Source: Bacillus alkalicellulosilyticus (GTDB lineage: Bacteria; Bacillota; Bacilli; Bacillales; Bacillaceae_F). From it: a stretch of 64,000 bases of DNA. The position numbers and the translations under genes are program-made. The notes beneath the pieces are model-generated. The model saw nothing but the letters and a program-made list of their open reading frames with translations. It did no database searches and was not told the origin of the DNA. Below are positions 40,387 through 49,051 of the stretch, piece after piece. The DNA is taken from assembly GCF_002019795.1 (NCBI RefSeq), contig NZ_KV917381.1, positions 512,001 to 576,000 of the forward strand. The letters run 5' to 3'. Positions within the stretch are counted from its first letter, which is position 1; the number at the start of each line of letters is the position of its first letter.

Positions 40387-41294
40387 TTTGCTTCCTCCAC
40401 TAAGTCTAGGAAATACTCTTCTAATTTGAGGACTTCAATTTGAAACTCCATCACGACTACACCATTGTCGTTTAATAGTCGATTAATCATGCCGCTTTCT
40501 TCTACATGGTTTTGAATGGCAATTTGCCGATTAGGAAGAACTTTAAACTGAATATCAGAATAAGCTTGTTCTAGTATTCTCGCTGTTTTTGCAGGGTCAT
40601 CCACTTTCAGTAGGATTTGTTTTTTACTTTTTTCATCTAAATCTTCTTTGCTTACATCATCAACAAGGACACCATTTTTGATAAATACAAAACGCGAAGC
40701 AAGCAATTGTAATTCAGTTAAGATATGGCTGGACACTAAAATGGTGATTTGTTTTTCTTGATTAAGCTTCAATAATAGCTGACGAATTTCTCGAATTCCC
40801 TCAGCATCTAAGCCATTAATCGGTTCATCTAGCACCAAACAATCAGGGCTACTTAAAAGACAAAGTGCAATCCCTAATCGTTGCTTCATTCCCATCGAGT
40901 ACTCTTTAAATCGTTTCTTCTTTTGATTAGATAAGCCAACAATTTGCAAAACCTCATAGATGCGTTCTTTTTCAACAATCCCTCTTTGAATTCGGAAATA
41001 CTCTAGATTTTGAGTGGCCGTAAAATCTGGGAAGAATTCTGGGGTCTCTATCATAAACCCCATTCTCTTTTTGGCATTAACCAATTCTTTTCCTGATCTC
41101 CTAAATAGAAAAAGCTCTCCTGAAGTTGGATGTAATTGTCCAGACAGCATTTTAAAAAACGTTGACTTTCCAGCTCCATTTTTCCCAATTAGTGCACAAA
41201 TTTCGCCTTTTTTTAATGAGAAATTCAGTGGCTTGATGACTTCTTCATTCTTAAAGGTTTTCGTTAACTGAAAGGTTTGAATTATCGTATCCAT
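40383..41294 (-). CDS. ABC transporter ATP-binding protein (BcrA/LanF-like)
   Basis: 303 residues. Walker A GKNGAGKST, signature YSMGMKQRLGIA (Met for the usual Gly after Ser), Walker B CLVLDEPINGLDAEGI with Ile/Asn where exporters have Thr, and switch SSHILTEL. The LDEPINGLD and YSMGMKQR forms are typical of the bacitracin/lantibiotic BcrA-LanF branch. The last 80 residues are a regulatory extension. It partners with the overlapping permease. Confidence 0.92.
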   Translation of the reverse strand: MDTIIQTFQLTKTFKNEEVIKPLNFSLKKGEICALIGKNGAGKSTFFKMLSGQLHPTSGELFLFRRSGKELVNAKKRMGFMIETPEFFPDFTATQNLEYFRIQRGIVEKERIYEVLQIVGLSNQKKKRFKEYSMGMKQRLGIALCLLSSPDCLVLDEPINGLDAEGIREIRQLLLKLNQEKQITILVSSHILTELQLLASRFVFIKNGVLVDDVSKEDLDEKSKKQILLKVDDPAKTARILEQAYSDIQFKVLPNRQIAIQNHVEESGMINRLLNDNGVVVMEFQIEVLKLEEYFLDLVEEAK

Positions 41295-41387
41295 TTGGGT
41301 AACTCCTTTGTTTATTCTTTATAATTATAGTGTAGCGAAGGAGGTTTTAATTTCCTTTAAGGAAAACATAAAGAAATCATAAAGAAA

Positions 41388-42074
41388 TTAAACCAGCATA
41401 AATCCGACTCCCCAAACGGTTTTGATGTATTCATCTGAAGTGACCTCAGCGATTTTTTTACGGATATTGGAGACATGAACGCTAATGGTGTTGTCATCGC
41501 CAACGTAGGTGCCTTTCCAGATTCGTTCATAAATTTCCCTTTTTGAAAATGCACGCTCTGGATGACTTACAAATAAGGATAGAATGTCAAACTCTGCATT
41601 TGTTAGTTGCAGTATTTTATCGTTTAAAGAGACAGATCGTTTTTCTGGATGGATTGTAAGGCCACGCCAAACTTGCACTGGCGTTCGTGAGGAAGGAGTA
41701 CTTGATTTCCGTAATTGAACTTCAACTCTTGCCATGACTTCTTTTTGGTCAAAGGGTTTGGTGATATAATCATCTGCTCCCATTTTCAAGACGTGTACTT
41801 TGCTATCGATGTCCACCTTGGCTGAAATCACAATAATGGGGATGGAGCTCTCTTCTCTGACTTGTTTAATTACTTCTTCTCCGCTTTTACCTGGTAACAT
41901 CAAGTCCAATAACATTAAATCAAACGTATGATTTTGCAGCTGTAACAAACCTTCTGTACCAGAATAAGCGACAATTGTGTCCAAGCCTGATTTCGTTAAA
42001 ATCAAGCTTAGTAGTTTATTAATTTCTGGATCATCTTCAACTAGTAACACTTTTTTCCTCTCAACCAAAATCAT
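41388..42074 (-). CDS. OmpR-family response regulator of the ABC module
   Basis: About 228 residues: receiver (LVEDDPEINK, phospho-site in FDLMLLDLMLPGKSGEEV, IVISAK, ITKPFDQKE) and winged helix (LTNAEFDILSLFVSHPERAFSKREIYE, TISVHVSNIRKKI, TVWGVGFML). The start is ambiguous: AGGGGTGAT overlaps the first ATG, and a TTG two codons further on (42068) has better spacing. It is the first gene of the cluster, 93 bp ahead of the ATPase gene, and probably activates that transporter. Confidence 0.92.
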   Translation of the reverse strand: MILVERKKVLLVEDDPEINKLLSLILTKSGLDTIVAYSGTEGLLQLQNHTFDLMLLDLMLPGKSGEEVIKQVREESSIPIIVISAKVDIDSKVHVLKMGADDYITKPFDQKEVMARVEVQLRKSSTPSSRTPVQVWRGLTIHPEKRSVSLNDKILQLTNAEFDILSLFVSHPERAFSKREIYERIWKGTYVGDDNTISVHVSNIRKKIAEVTSDEYIKTVWGVGFMLV

Positions 42075-42135
42075 CACCCCTAAAATGCACTATCTCCTTT
42101 GATTATAACTGATTATTATTTTTATAGAAAAATTA

Positions 42136-42164
42136 TTGACAATCTATCCACACGGGCGTATATT
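42136..42164 (+). promoter_or_regulatory. SigA promoter of the siderophore uptake operon
   Basis: TTGACA (42136-42141), a 17-bp spacer and TATATT (42159-42164), immediately before the Fur box. Confidence 0.75.
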
Positions 42165-42173
42165 AATGACATC

Positions 42174-42186
42174 GATAATCATTATC
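42174..42186 (+). promoter_or_regulatory. Fur box
   Basis: GATAATCATTATC, a 6-1-6 dyad matching the core of the Fur consensus, placed just downstream of the -10 element so that Fur-Fe would block transcription start. Confidence 0.88.
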
Positions 42187-42217
42187 AATAAAAACACATA
42201 AGGACGGTTACACAAAA

Positions 42218-43288
42218 ATGAATACAAAACGAAAATTCTCATTACTTACTACACTAGTAATCTCACTACTGATGTTGGCATTAGTTGGTTGCTCAGGTCA
42301 GCAATCAAGTTCTGAGCCAGCTTCGACGGAAGAACCTGCAACAACAGAAGTTGCTGATACAGAGGCAACTCCAGCTCAATATCCAATTGTGATTGAACAT
42401 GCCTTTGGGGAAACAGTCATTGAAAAAAAGCCTGAGCGCGTGGTTACGATTTCATGGGCGAACCATGACGTTGTTCTTGCTCTTGATGTTGTCCCTGTTG
42501 GTTTTTCAGCTGCTAACTTTGGTGTTCAAGATGACAGTGGTATGTTACCTTGGACAGCTGAAAAGGTAAAAGAACTTGGTGAAGAAAATCCAAACATCTT
42601 TCAAGACACTGATGGTTTAGATTTTGAAGCGATTGCTGATGCAAATCCAGATGTCATCTTAGCTGCATATTCAGGAATTACTCAAGAAGATTATGATACG
42701 TTAAGTCAAATTGCACCAGTTGTTGCTTATGAAAAAGGCCCTTGGGTTACGTCATGGCGCGACCAAATTAAGTTCAACTCTAAGGGTATGGGCATGGAAG
42801 AAGAAGGATTACAACTTATTGCTGAAACAGAAAAGTTAATCCAAGATAAAGCTAATGAACATGCTGAAATCAAAGGTAAAAAAGCTACATTTGCGATGAT
42901 TACTGCTACGGATTTATCTAAGTTTTATGTGTACACACCTGCAGACCCTCGTGGAGAGTTTCTTGGTGAAATCGGTATGGAATACCCTGAAAGTGTATTG
43001 AGCCACATTGCGAACCCAACAGATTTTTATATCGAGCTAAGTGCTGAAAATGCGGATGCTCTTCAAGATGTAGAAGTGTTAATCACGTATGGAGATGAAG
43101 AAACGTTAACAGCATTACAAGCGGATCCGATTCTTGGAAAAGTACCAGCGATTGAAAGAGGATCTGTTGTAGTGATTGGAAATAACACACCACTTGCAGC
43201 AGCTGGGAATCCAAACCCACTTTCTATTAAGTATTCAATTGACGAATATTTACAACTGATTTCAGAAGCTGCGAGCAAGCTTAACTAA
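42218..43288 (+). CDS. Iron-siderophore ABC transporter substrate-binding lipoprotein
   Basis: 356 residues. Lipoprotein signal (LMLALVGCSG), an acidic Ser/Thr/Glu linker, then a class III periplasmic-binding fold: VIEHAFGETVIEKKPERVVTI, DVVPVGFSA, IADANPDVILAAYSGI and a closing SIDEYLQLISEAA helix. Family members bind hydroxamate or catecholate siderophores; sequence is nearest to the YfiY type, but the ligand is not determined. A Fur box and promoter precede it. The permease gene begins 1 bp after its stop codon. Confidence 0.92.
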   Translation: MNTKRKFSLLTTLVISLLMLALVGCSGQQSSSEPASTEEPATTEVADTEATPAQYPIVIEHAFGETVIEKKPERVVTISWANHDVVLALDVVPVGFSAANFGVQDDSGMLPWTAEKVKELGEENPNIFQDTDGLDFEAIADANPDVILAAYSGITQEDYDTLSQIAPVVAYEKGPWVTSWRDQIKFNSKGMGMEEEGLQLIAETEKLIQDKANEHAEIKGKKATFAMITATDLSKFYVYTPADPRGEFLGEIGMEYPESVLSHIANPTDFYIELSAENADALQDVEVLITYGDEETLTALQADPILGKVPAIERGSVVVIGNNTPLAAAGNPNPLSIKYSIDEYLQLISEAASKLN

Positions 43289-43289
43289 A

Positions 43290-44324
43290 ATGAGTCAAAT
43301 TTCCGTTTCAGAAAATAAGCAGTTACTACTACCGAAGCATTTTATAAAGGTACTGATCCTTCTGGTCCTTTTACTCGGTATTTGTATCGTCGCGTCTCTT
43401 ATCTTTGGGTCTCGTACAATAGGTTGGACTGAACTGATGAATGGTTTGTTCCATCCTGATGTACAATCTCATGAAGCAAATGTTGTTCGCCAACGAATAG
43501 CAAGAACTGTATTTTGTTTAATGTGTGGTGCTGCATTAGGAATTTCTGGTGCTCTTATGCAATCTGTAACTCGAAATCCAATTGCAGATCCTAGTATTCT
43601 AGGAGTTAACACGGGAGCAGCCCTCTTTGTAGTGTGTGGCATTTCCTTCTTAAATATTAGCAGTGCTAATCAATATATCTGGCTTGCACTTGTGGGAGCA
43701 ATGATAACTGCCATTTTTGTATTCGGAATTGGGTCTATGGGGAGTGGCGGTGCCACGCCCCTCAAACTCGTTTTAGCGGGTGCAGCGACAAGTGCAGCCT
43801 TATCATCTTTAGTTATTGCGGTTATGATTCCGCGTACGAATGTGATGGACCAGTTTCGATATTGGCAGGTTGGTAGTGTAGGAGCAGGGAACTGGAGCTC
43901 AATTTCTACGTTTGTTCCTTTTCTTATTGCGGGAATCTTGGTCGCATTATTTACAGCACCAGCCCTTAATGCAATAGCATTGGGTGATGAAGTAGCTACA
44001 GGTTTAGGCGTACAGACTGGTACGCTTCGTCTTATTGCTGCTTTTGCTGGTGTTGTCTTATGTGGTGCGACAACAGCATTAGCTGGTCCGATTGGATTTA
44101 TCGGATTGTTGGCTACCCATATCATCCGATTGATGATAGGTCCTGATTTACGGTATGTTATTCCGATGTCTGCCTTATCGGGTGCGATTATTTTAATGTT
44201 ATCTGATATCATCGGTAGACTTTTAGGAAGTCCCGGGGAACTAGAGGTTGGTATTGTGACGGCCTTTATTGGGGCACCGATTTTAATTTTACTAACGATG
44301 AAAGCGAAAATGCGTGCGTTATGA
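43290..44324 (+). CDS. FecCD-type siderophore permease, first subunit
   Basis: 344 residues with about ten membrane helices. Family blocks: RQRIARTVFCLMCGAALGISGALMQSVTRNPIADPSILGVNTGAA, LVLAGAATSAALSSL, and GPIGFIGLLATHIIR with the later MPMSALSGAIILMLSDIIGR region. It forms a heterodimer with the next gene product. It has no ribosome site of its own and starts directly after the binding-protein stop codon, so translational coupling is likely. Confidence 0.93.
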   Translation: MSQISVSENKQLLLPKHFIKVLILLVLLLGICIVASLIFGSRTIGWTELMNGLFHPDVQSHEANVVRQRIARTVFCLMCGAALGISGALMQSVTRNPIADPSILGVNTGAALFVVCGISFLNISSANQYIWLALVGAMITAIFVFGIGSMGSGGATPLKLVLAGAATSAALSSLVIAVMIPRTNVMDQFRYWQVGSVGAGNWSSISTFVPFLIAGILVALFTAPALNAIALGDEVATGLGVQTGTLRLIAAFAGVVLCGATTALAGPIGFIGLLATHIIRLMIGPDLRYVIPMSALSGAIILMLSDIIGRLLGSPGELEVGIVTAFIGAPILILLTMKAKMRAL

Positions 44325-45352
44325 TGAATGATACGATTACTCAAATTAAACGAGGTAGAATAAAGAGACGTCGTCGTTTTGTCGTTGTAACATCGATACT
44401 GGCGATCATTGCCTTTGCCCTTTGTTGTACGATGTTAATGCTAGGAAACACGATATACCCCGTTCTCGATGTTGTCCGTGTACTTATGGGTGAGGATGTG
44501 GATGGAGCCTCTTTTGCCGTTGGTGCGATACGTTTTCCAAGAATGGTTGCTGGTGTATTTGCCGGATTTGCTTTCGGAGTTGGCGGTTATATCTTTCAGA
44601 CGATGCTAAGAAATCCTTTAGCTAATCCAAATGTTATCGGAATCACAGCTGGGTCAAGTGCAGCAGCAGTGTTTTGTATTATTGTTCTCCAAGCTAGTAA
44701 TACGGTGGTTTCGATTGCCTCTGTTTTTGGTGGACTTGTTACAGTAATCATTATTTTTCTATTATCAAGAGGAACATCTTTCTCAATTGGCAGACTTATT
44801 TTAATCGGAATTGGAATTCAAGCAATGCTAGACGCTGTGATTACCTATCTATTACTAATTGGCCAGCAACATGATATTCCGTCTGCGATGAGATGGTTAA
44901 GTGGTAGCTTAAATGGCGCTAAAATGGAGAATTTATATCCTCTTATTGTAACTGTTCTTATCTTCGCACCTATCCTTATTGCCCTTGGGAAACGATTAGA
45001 TATGCTAGAACTAGGTGAGCAAGCTGCTACGTCACTTGGGATCAATACCGATAAGACTAGACTTGCTTTAATTGTTAGTTCAGTTCTCATCATTGCGTTA
45101 GCTACCGCAGCTACTGGTCCAATTGCGTTTGTCGCATTTCTTTCAGGACCTATTGCCAAAAGACTTGTTGGTGTTGGTTTTTCTAGTATCGTTCCAGCCG
45201 GTCTTGTTGGAATCATTTTAGTGTTAGGCGCGGATCTTATTGGACAATTTGCTTTTACAGCTAGATATCCTGTAGGAGTGATTACAGGTATTCTTGGAGC
45301 ACCTTATTTGCTTTACTTGCTAATCCGACTCAATCGAAAGGGTGATTTATAA
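44321..45352 (+). CDS. FecCD-type siderophore permease, second subunit
   Basis: 343 residues, about ten membrane helices. Blocks RFPRMVAGVFAGFAFGVGGYIFQTMLRNPLANPNVIGITAGSSAAA and GPIAFVAFLSGPIAKRLVG are diagnostic. It overlaps the first permease by 4 nt (ATGA) and the ATPase gene by 1 nt (TAATG), so the four genes are a tightly coupled operon. With its partner it forms the translocation channel. Confidence 0.93.
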   Translation: MMNDTITQIKRGRIKRRRRFVVVTSILAIIAFALCCTMLMLGNTIYPVLDVVRVLMGEDVDGASFAVGAIRFPRMVAGVFAGFAFGVGGYIFQTMLRNPLANPNVIGITAGSSAAAVFCIIVLQASNTVVSIASVFGGLVTVIIIFLLSRGTSFSIGRLILIGIGIQAMLDAVITYLLLIGQQHDIPSAMRWLSGSLNGAKMENLYPLIVTVLIFAPILIALGKRLDMLELGEQAATSLGINTDKTRLALIVSSVLIIALATAATGPIAFVAFLSGPIAKRLVGVGFSSIVPAGLVGIILVLGADLIGQFAFTARYPVGVITGILGAPYLLYLLIRLNRKGDL

Positions 45353-46191
45353 TGAAACCAACGCATTTTTTTCAAGCGGAAAAAATCACTGCTGGCTACG
45401 ATAATAAAACAATATTGCATGATGTCAGTATTTCCATTCCAAGTCATCAAATTAGTATTATTATTGGAGCGAATGGTTGCGGGAAATCAACTCTACTAAA
45501 AACGATGGCTCGGTTGATTAAGCCAACCTCTGGACAAGTGATATTAGACGGAAAACCAATTAGTAAAGTACCATCAAAGCAACTGGCTCGTCTGATTGGA
45601 CTATTACCTCAATCGCCTATTGTGCCTGAGGGGATTACCGTTGCAGATTTAGTTGGTCGCGGCAGATATCCACACCAAACGTTTTTAAAAGGGTGGACGA
45701 AACAAGATTATGAAGCGGTTGCTGAGGCGATGGATATTATGAACATTACTGAATTTGCTGACCGGAACATCGATGAGCTTTCAGGTGGGCAAAGACAGCG
45801 AGTTTGGATTGCGATGGCACTTGCACAACAAACCGACATCTTGTTTCTTGATGAACCAACAACCTACTTAGATATTACTTATCAAATTGAGATTCTTGAT
45901 TTGCTTACAGATCTGAATCGAAAACGAGGGACAACGATTGTGATGGTTCTTCATGATATCAATTTATCCGCTCGTTATGCTGATCATATTTTTGCCCTTC
46001 ATAAAGGAAAGCTTGTGACAGAAGGTGAGCCAGAAAAGGTCATTACAAATCAATTGATTGAAGATATTTTTGGTCTCCATTGTACGGTTGTAAAAGACCC
46101 TGTGTCGGGCTCTCCTTCTGTCGTACCGATTGGACGACATCATAACAATATGACAATGTATTCAGAGCGTAGCCTTGTATCTACTGTATGA
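45352..46191 (+). CDS. FecE/YusV-like siderophore ABC ATPase
   Basis: 279 residues: Walker A GANGCGKST, the RGRYPHQTFL segment typical of iron-siderophore ATPases, signature LSGGQRQRVWIAMALAQ, Walker B ILFLDEPTTYLDITYQ, and switch VLHDINLSARYADH. It resembles YusV, the ATPase shared by several siderophore systems of B. subtilis; here it is encoded with its own permeases. The ribosome site GGTGAT lies in the upstream gene. Confidence 0.95.
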   Translation: MKPTHFFQAEKITAGYDNKTILHDVSISIPSHQISIIIGANGCGKSTLLKTMARLIKPTSGQVILDGKPISKVPSKQLARLIGLLPQSPIVPEGITVADLVGRGRYPHQTFLKGWTKQDYEAVAEAMDIMNITEFADRNIDELSGGQRQRVWIAMALAQQTDILFLDEPTTYLDITYQIEILDLLTDLNRKRGTTIVMVLHDINLSARYADHIFALHKGKLVTEGEPEKVITNQLIEDIFGLHCTVVKDPVSGSPSVVPIGRHHNNMTMYSERSLVSTV

Positions 46192-46230
46192 TAAAATGTA
46201 CTTAGAGCACTGGAAAAGTTAACAGGATAA

Positions 46231-46365
46231 GGGCATTGGAAAAGTTCGGTTTTAAACTTTTACAGTGCCCTTTATGCAATGTGCGTAACCGTTGCATTTT
46301 TTAAAAGCCTGCTACGAGTGGGTTTCTCGTAGCAGGCGGGCAACTGGTGGAGCCATTGAAACCAT
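46231..46365 (-). repeat. Structured repeat element, copy E
   Basis: On the - strand: outer stem CAATG / CATTG (46354-46358 with 46277-46281), internal loop GCTCCACCA / GGTTACGCA, middle stem GTTGC / GCAAC, a perfect 12-bp inner hairpin (46307-46318 with 46326-46337) and loop AAACCCA, identical to copy D. The terminal hairpin is 46231-46270. It lies between two + strand genes and so is antisense to both. A near copy of the terminal hairpin stands at 46373-46407. Confidence 0.72.
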
Positions 46366-46372
46366 AATCAAA

Positions 46373-46407
46373 GGCATTGGAAAAGTTGGTTTGTACTTTT
46401 TCAGTGC
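46373..46407 (+). repeat. Second GGCATTGGAAAAGTT hairpin beside copy E
   Basis: GGCATTGGAAAAGT pairs imperfectly with ACTTTTTCAGTGCTC. The left arm GGCATTGGAAAAGTT is identical to 46232-46246, and a third arm (GCACTGGAAAAGTT) starts at 46207. It could end transcription of the siderophore operon. Confidence 0.55.
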
Positions 46408-46520
46408 TCTAATTAGTTTTGTGGCATATTTGAAGATAAGAAAGTATAAAAATAAGTTGATTCATTTCAAGAAGGATCGGTAAAATGATAGTCAAATAAT
46501 AATAGAAAAGAGTTGATGTT

Positions 46521-47117
46521 ATGAGTGTTATAAATTTTTCAGAAGATGCAATTACTTCCGAGGAGGAGCTTAGAGAACTCATTGGATTCCCTCATGAGCA
46601 TGTTGTCAAAAAGAGTGTTTCGATTATAGATGACAATTGTAAAAGATTTATATCGATGTCCCCACTTATTTTTCTAGCGACATCAAGTACAGAAGGGACG
46701 TGTGATGTGTCACCCCGAGGTGATAATCCAAGCTCTATTAAAATACTAAATGAGCATCAATTGGTTATTCCTGACCGTCCGGGAAACCGACGTCTTGATT
46801 CTATTATGAATATCGTTTCTAATCCTCACGTTGGTCTTATCTTTCTTATCCCAGGATTAGATGAAGTTCTACGTGTGAACGGACGAGCAACGATCATAAA
46901 AAATGGTGATATTTTAAAGGAAATGAGTTTAAGAGGAAAACCACCACTACTTGGGATTGGAGTAGATGTTGAGGAGTGCTTTATCCATTGCCCTCGGGCT
47001 TTAAAAGAAGCAAAGGTGTGGGATTCATCGACCTGGCTGCCAAAAAGTGAACTGCCTTCCATGAAAGACATATTTCTTAACCATTTAAAAATTAATGGTG
47101 TAAAAGAGCAACTATAA
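46521..47117 (+). CDS. PPOX-type flavoprotein, MSMEG_1061 family
   Basis: 198 residues of the pyridoxamine-5'-phosphate-oxidase-like split barrel. Blocks: ISMSPLIFLATSSTEGTCDVSPRGDNPSS, LVIPDRPGNRRLDSIMNIVSNPHVGLIFLIPG, LRVNGRATI and ECFIHCPRALKEAKVWD. The RPGNRR and HCPRALKEAKVW motifs identify the FMN-dependent MSMEG_1061 group. It probably binds FMN or F420-like cofactors and reduces an unknown substrate. The ribosome site is weak (AAAAGAG). No obvious partner gene. Confidence 0.9.
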   Translation: MSVINFSEDAITSEEELRELIGFPHEHVVKKSVSIIDDNCKRFISMSPLIFLATSSTEGTCDVSPRGDNPSSIKILNEHQLVIPDRPGNRRLDSIMNIVSNPHVGLIFLIPGLDEVLRVNGRATIIKNGDILKEMSLRGKPPLLGIGVDVEECFIHCPRALKEAKVWDSSTWLPKSELPSMKDIFLNHLKINGVKEQL

Positions 47118-47191
47118 GTTGTCAAAAATGTTAGCTTTAATTGGTAGTCATAAGTATCCTTGCTTAGTATAGTTGAGCTGAGGTGATAGAG

Positions 47192-47869
47192 ATGAAATTC
47201 CAAGAAAAATTACATGTTTTACGAAAAGAAAAGGGTCTATCGCAAGAGCAGTTAGCAGAGAAAATAGGGGTTTCAAGACAAGCCGTTGCAAAATGGGAAA
47301 CGGGGCACTCCTATCCTACTGTTGAAAAATTAATTGAACTCAGTTCTTTGTTTAACATAAGTATTGATAGCATGGTCAAAGAGGACGAAGCTTGCAGCAA
47401 GAATGATAGAGAATCAACTGAGTATATCTTTACTGAAGAAGTTATTGATTTTCTATGCAGAGCAAAAAAGACTACATATGCTGGGGAAGGAGCAGAAGCT
47501 ACATCATCCAGACCAAGCTCTCATGACCTCCACTATGCCGAAGAGGATTTTTTGTATATTGATACGTATTTAGGCGGAGAAAAATTTGCTGGAGAAGAAG
47601 CGCTCTGGGTTGGATCTACACCAATGTGGTCAATGAACTATATGGGTAGAATACTAGGAGAGTCATTTTCCGGTGATTTTTTGAAAGAAGCGTTATTCTT
47701 AGTTCCTAAACAATTTCCGTACCGAGGACCATTGGTGTACGAAAACGGGGAATATAAGTATCATTGCGTGGTTCATGGAGAATTCAAGTGGTTTAACGGC
47801 TATGAAGAGATTTTCTATAAAAACGAAAAGGTATATGAATGTGTCTTCCATGGCGGTTGTATTAAGTAG
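47192..47869 (+). CDS. XRE-family regulator with DUF5680 domain
   Basis: About 225 residues. An N-terminal Cro/CI-type HTH (FQEKLHVLRKEKGLSQEQLAEKIGVSRQAVAKWETGHSYPTVEKL) and a C-terminal DUF5680 domain with YIFTEEVIDFLCRAKKTTYAG, HDLHYAEEDFLYIDTYLGGEKFAGEE and the FKWFNGYEEIFY end. The DUF5680 part probably senses a ligand. The ATG at 47192 is chosen because GAGGTGAT ends 6 nt before it; a GTG at 47183 is part of that site. The target gene is unknown; the neighbouring kinase-fold gene is a candidate. Confidence 0.88.
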   Translation: MKFQEKLHVLRKEKGLSQEQLAEKIGVSRQAVAKWETGHSYPTVEKLIELSSLFNISIDSMVKEDEACSKNDRESTEYIFTEEVIDFLCRAKKTTYAGEGAEATSSRPSSHDLHYAEEDFLYIDTYLGGEKFAGEEALWVGSTPMWSMNYMGRILGESFSGDFLKEALFLVPKQFPYRGPLVYENGEYKYHCVVHGEFKWFNGYEEIFYKNEKVYECVFHGGCIK

Positions 47870-47938
47870 TTAGTTTAAAATATTTGCCTGAATTATGGTA
47901 TGGTTAACAAGATACTGTATGTAGGGAGAAGTTTAATA

Positions 47939-48946
47939 ATGACTAGAATAGATGAATTTACGTACCTTATTGATTACTTTTTTCAGGAAAAGATACCGGT
48001 GAATGTCTATGAAGGAAAAAGTGGCTATAACAATCTGACTCGCTACCTTGAAAGAGATGGCGAAACATATATCCTTCGTATATATGAAACTCATCAGGAC
48101 GAGACAAAGGTAGCGCTTGAACATGAAGTTCTTTTGAAATTAAATGAAATCCCTGATTTGCCGTTTGCTGTTCCTGCGCCAGTTTGTCGGGATAACATGT
48201 CCTTTACTCGATTACCATCTAACAAAATTGGTTGTGTGTATCATTATATTGAAGGGGATAACCCAGTTTTACATACAGCTGATGTTCTGTTTTCTTTTGG
48301 ACAAAGTACAGCGATTCTTTTACAAGCCCTTGAAAAGATAAAGCTGACACAGCCTCTTATCTATCGACCGTACTATGAAATAGAACATACACATCCGAAT
48401 TGTCCGATAGAAAAAGTAGAAGCGTGGTGCAACAATCCTCCAGACATTTTTACTCAATATAAAAAGGAGCTTGCATGGATTTCTTCACAGTTGGTTCAGT
48501 TCAAGCAGGATTTGCCCAATATAAAACATCTTCCTCATCAAATCATTCATGGGGATTTAAACGGATCGAATGTATTGGTGGATTCTAATCAAAAGATAAA
48601 TGCCATTTTAGACTTTGAATTTACGACCAGGGACCTTCGAGTCATGGAAGTTGCGGTTTGTATAGCTGACATCATTTCTGAAGAAACAAATGAAGATGAA
48701 TATCTAGAAAGGGTGAGTCATTTTGTTTCAGGATTTAAAAATACAATGAAGCTCACGAAGGCAGAATTGGAAGCACTACCTTTGTTAATTCAACTACGGA
48801 GATTAGACGTATTTCTTCACTTCTTAGGAAGGTACGAAGACAAACTCGATGATGCCTCAGTACTTGAAGAACAAATCAGTAAGGTTGCAGCTTATGAAGA
48901 CTGGTTGCCGAGAAGGGCAGCGAATATCTTTAAATTGTGGATATAA
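47939..48946 (+). CDS. Aminoglycoside-phosphotransferase-fold kinase
   Basis: About 335 residues of the APH / homoserine kinase II fold. The N-lobe contains NNLTRYLERDGETYILRIYE. The catalytic loop is HQIIHGDLNGSNVLVD (Asp in HGDLN), and the metal motif is AILDFEF (Asp in LDFEF). It should phosphorylate a small molecule; antibiotic, homoserine or sugar substrates are all possible. The start is the ATG at 47939 with GGGAGAA upstream; upstream frame extension lacks a site. It follows the XRE/DUF5680 gene by 69 bp. Confidence 0.88.
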   Translation: MTRIDEFTYLIDYFFQEKIPVNVYEGKSGYNNLTRYLERDGETYILRIYETHQDETKVALEHEVLLKLNEIPDLPFAVPAPVCRDNMSFTRLPSNKIGCVYHYIEGDNPVLHTADVLFSFGQSTAILLQALEKIKLTQPLIYRPYYEIEHTHPNCPIEKVEAWCNNPPDIFTQYKKELAWISSQLVQFKQDLPNIKHLPHQIIHGDLNGSNVLVDSNQKINAILDFEFTTRDLRVMEVAVCIADIISEETNEDEYLERVSHFVSGFKNTMKLTKAELEALPLLIQLRRLDVFLHFLGRYEDKLDDASVLEEQISKVAAYEDWLPRRAANIFKLWI

Positions 48947-49002
48947 ACATATCATTGAATCGAGAAACGAAGGAGCAGAAGGTTTTCATACATAATGGAA
49001 AT

Positions 49003-49038
49003 AAAAAACAAGGACTGAATCACCAGTCCTTGTTTTTT
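49003..49038. terminator. Bidirectional terminator
   Basis: A perfect 15-bp stem (AAAAAACAAGGACTG / CAGTCCTTGTTTTTT) with a 6-nt loop between convergent genes. The A/T ends give U-runs on both strands. Confidence 0.92.
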
Positions 49039-49051
49039 GTTACTCTATTTA

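Noticed and set aside
43670-44344. 224-residue open frame antisense to the first siderophore permease
   Set aside because: The length comes from the codon pattern of the hydrophobic permease in the opposite frame; it has no ribosome site and would overlap a clear gene.
46292-46483. 63-residue open frame on the + strand
   Set aside because: It runs straight through structured repeat copy E, has no ribosome site, and its protein is low complexity.
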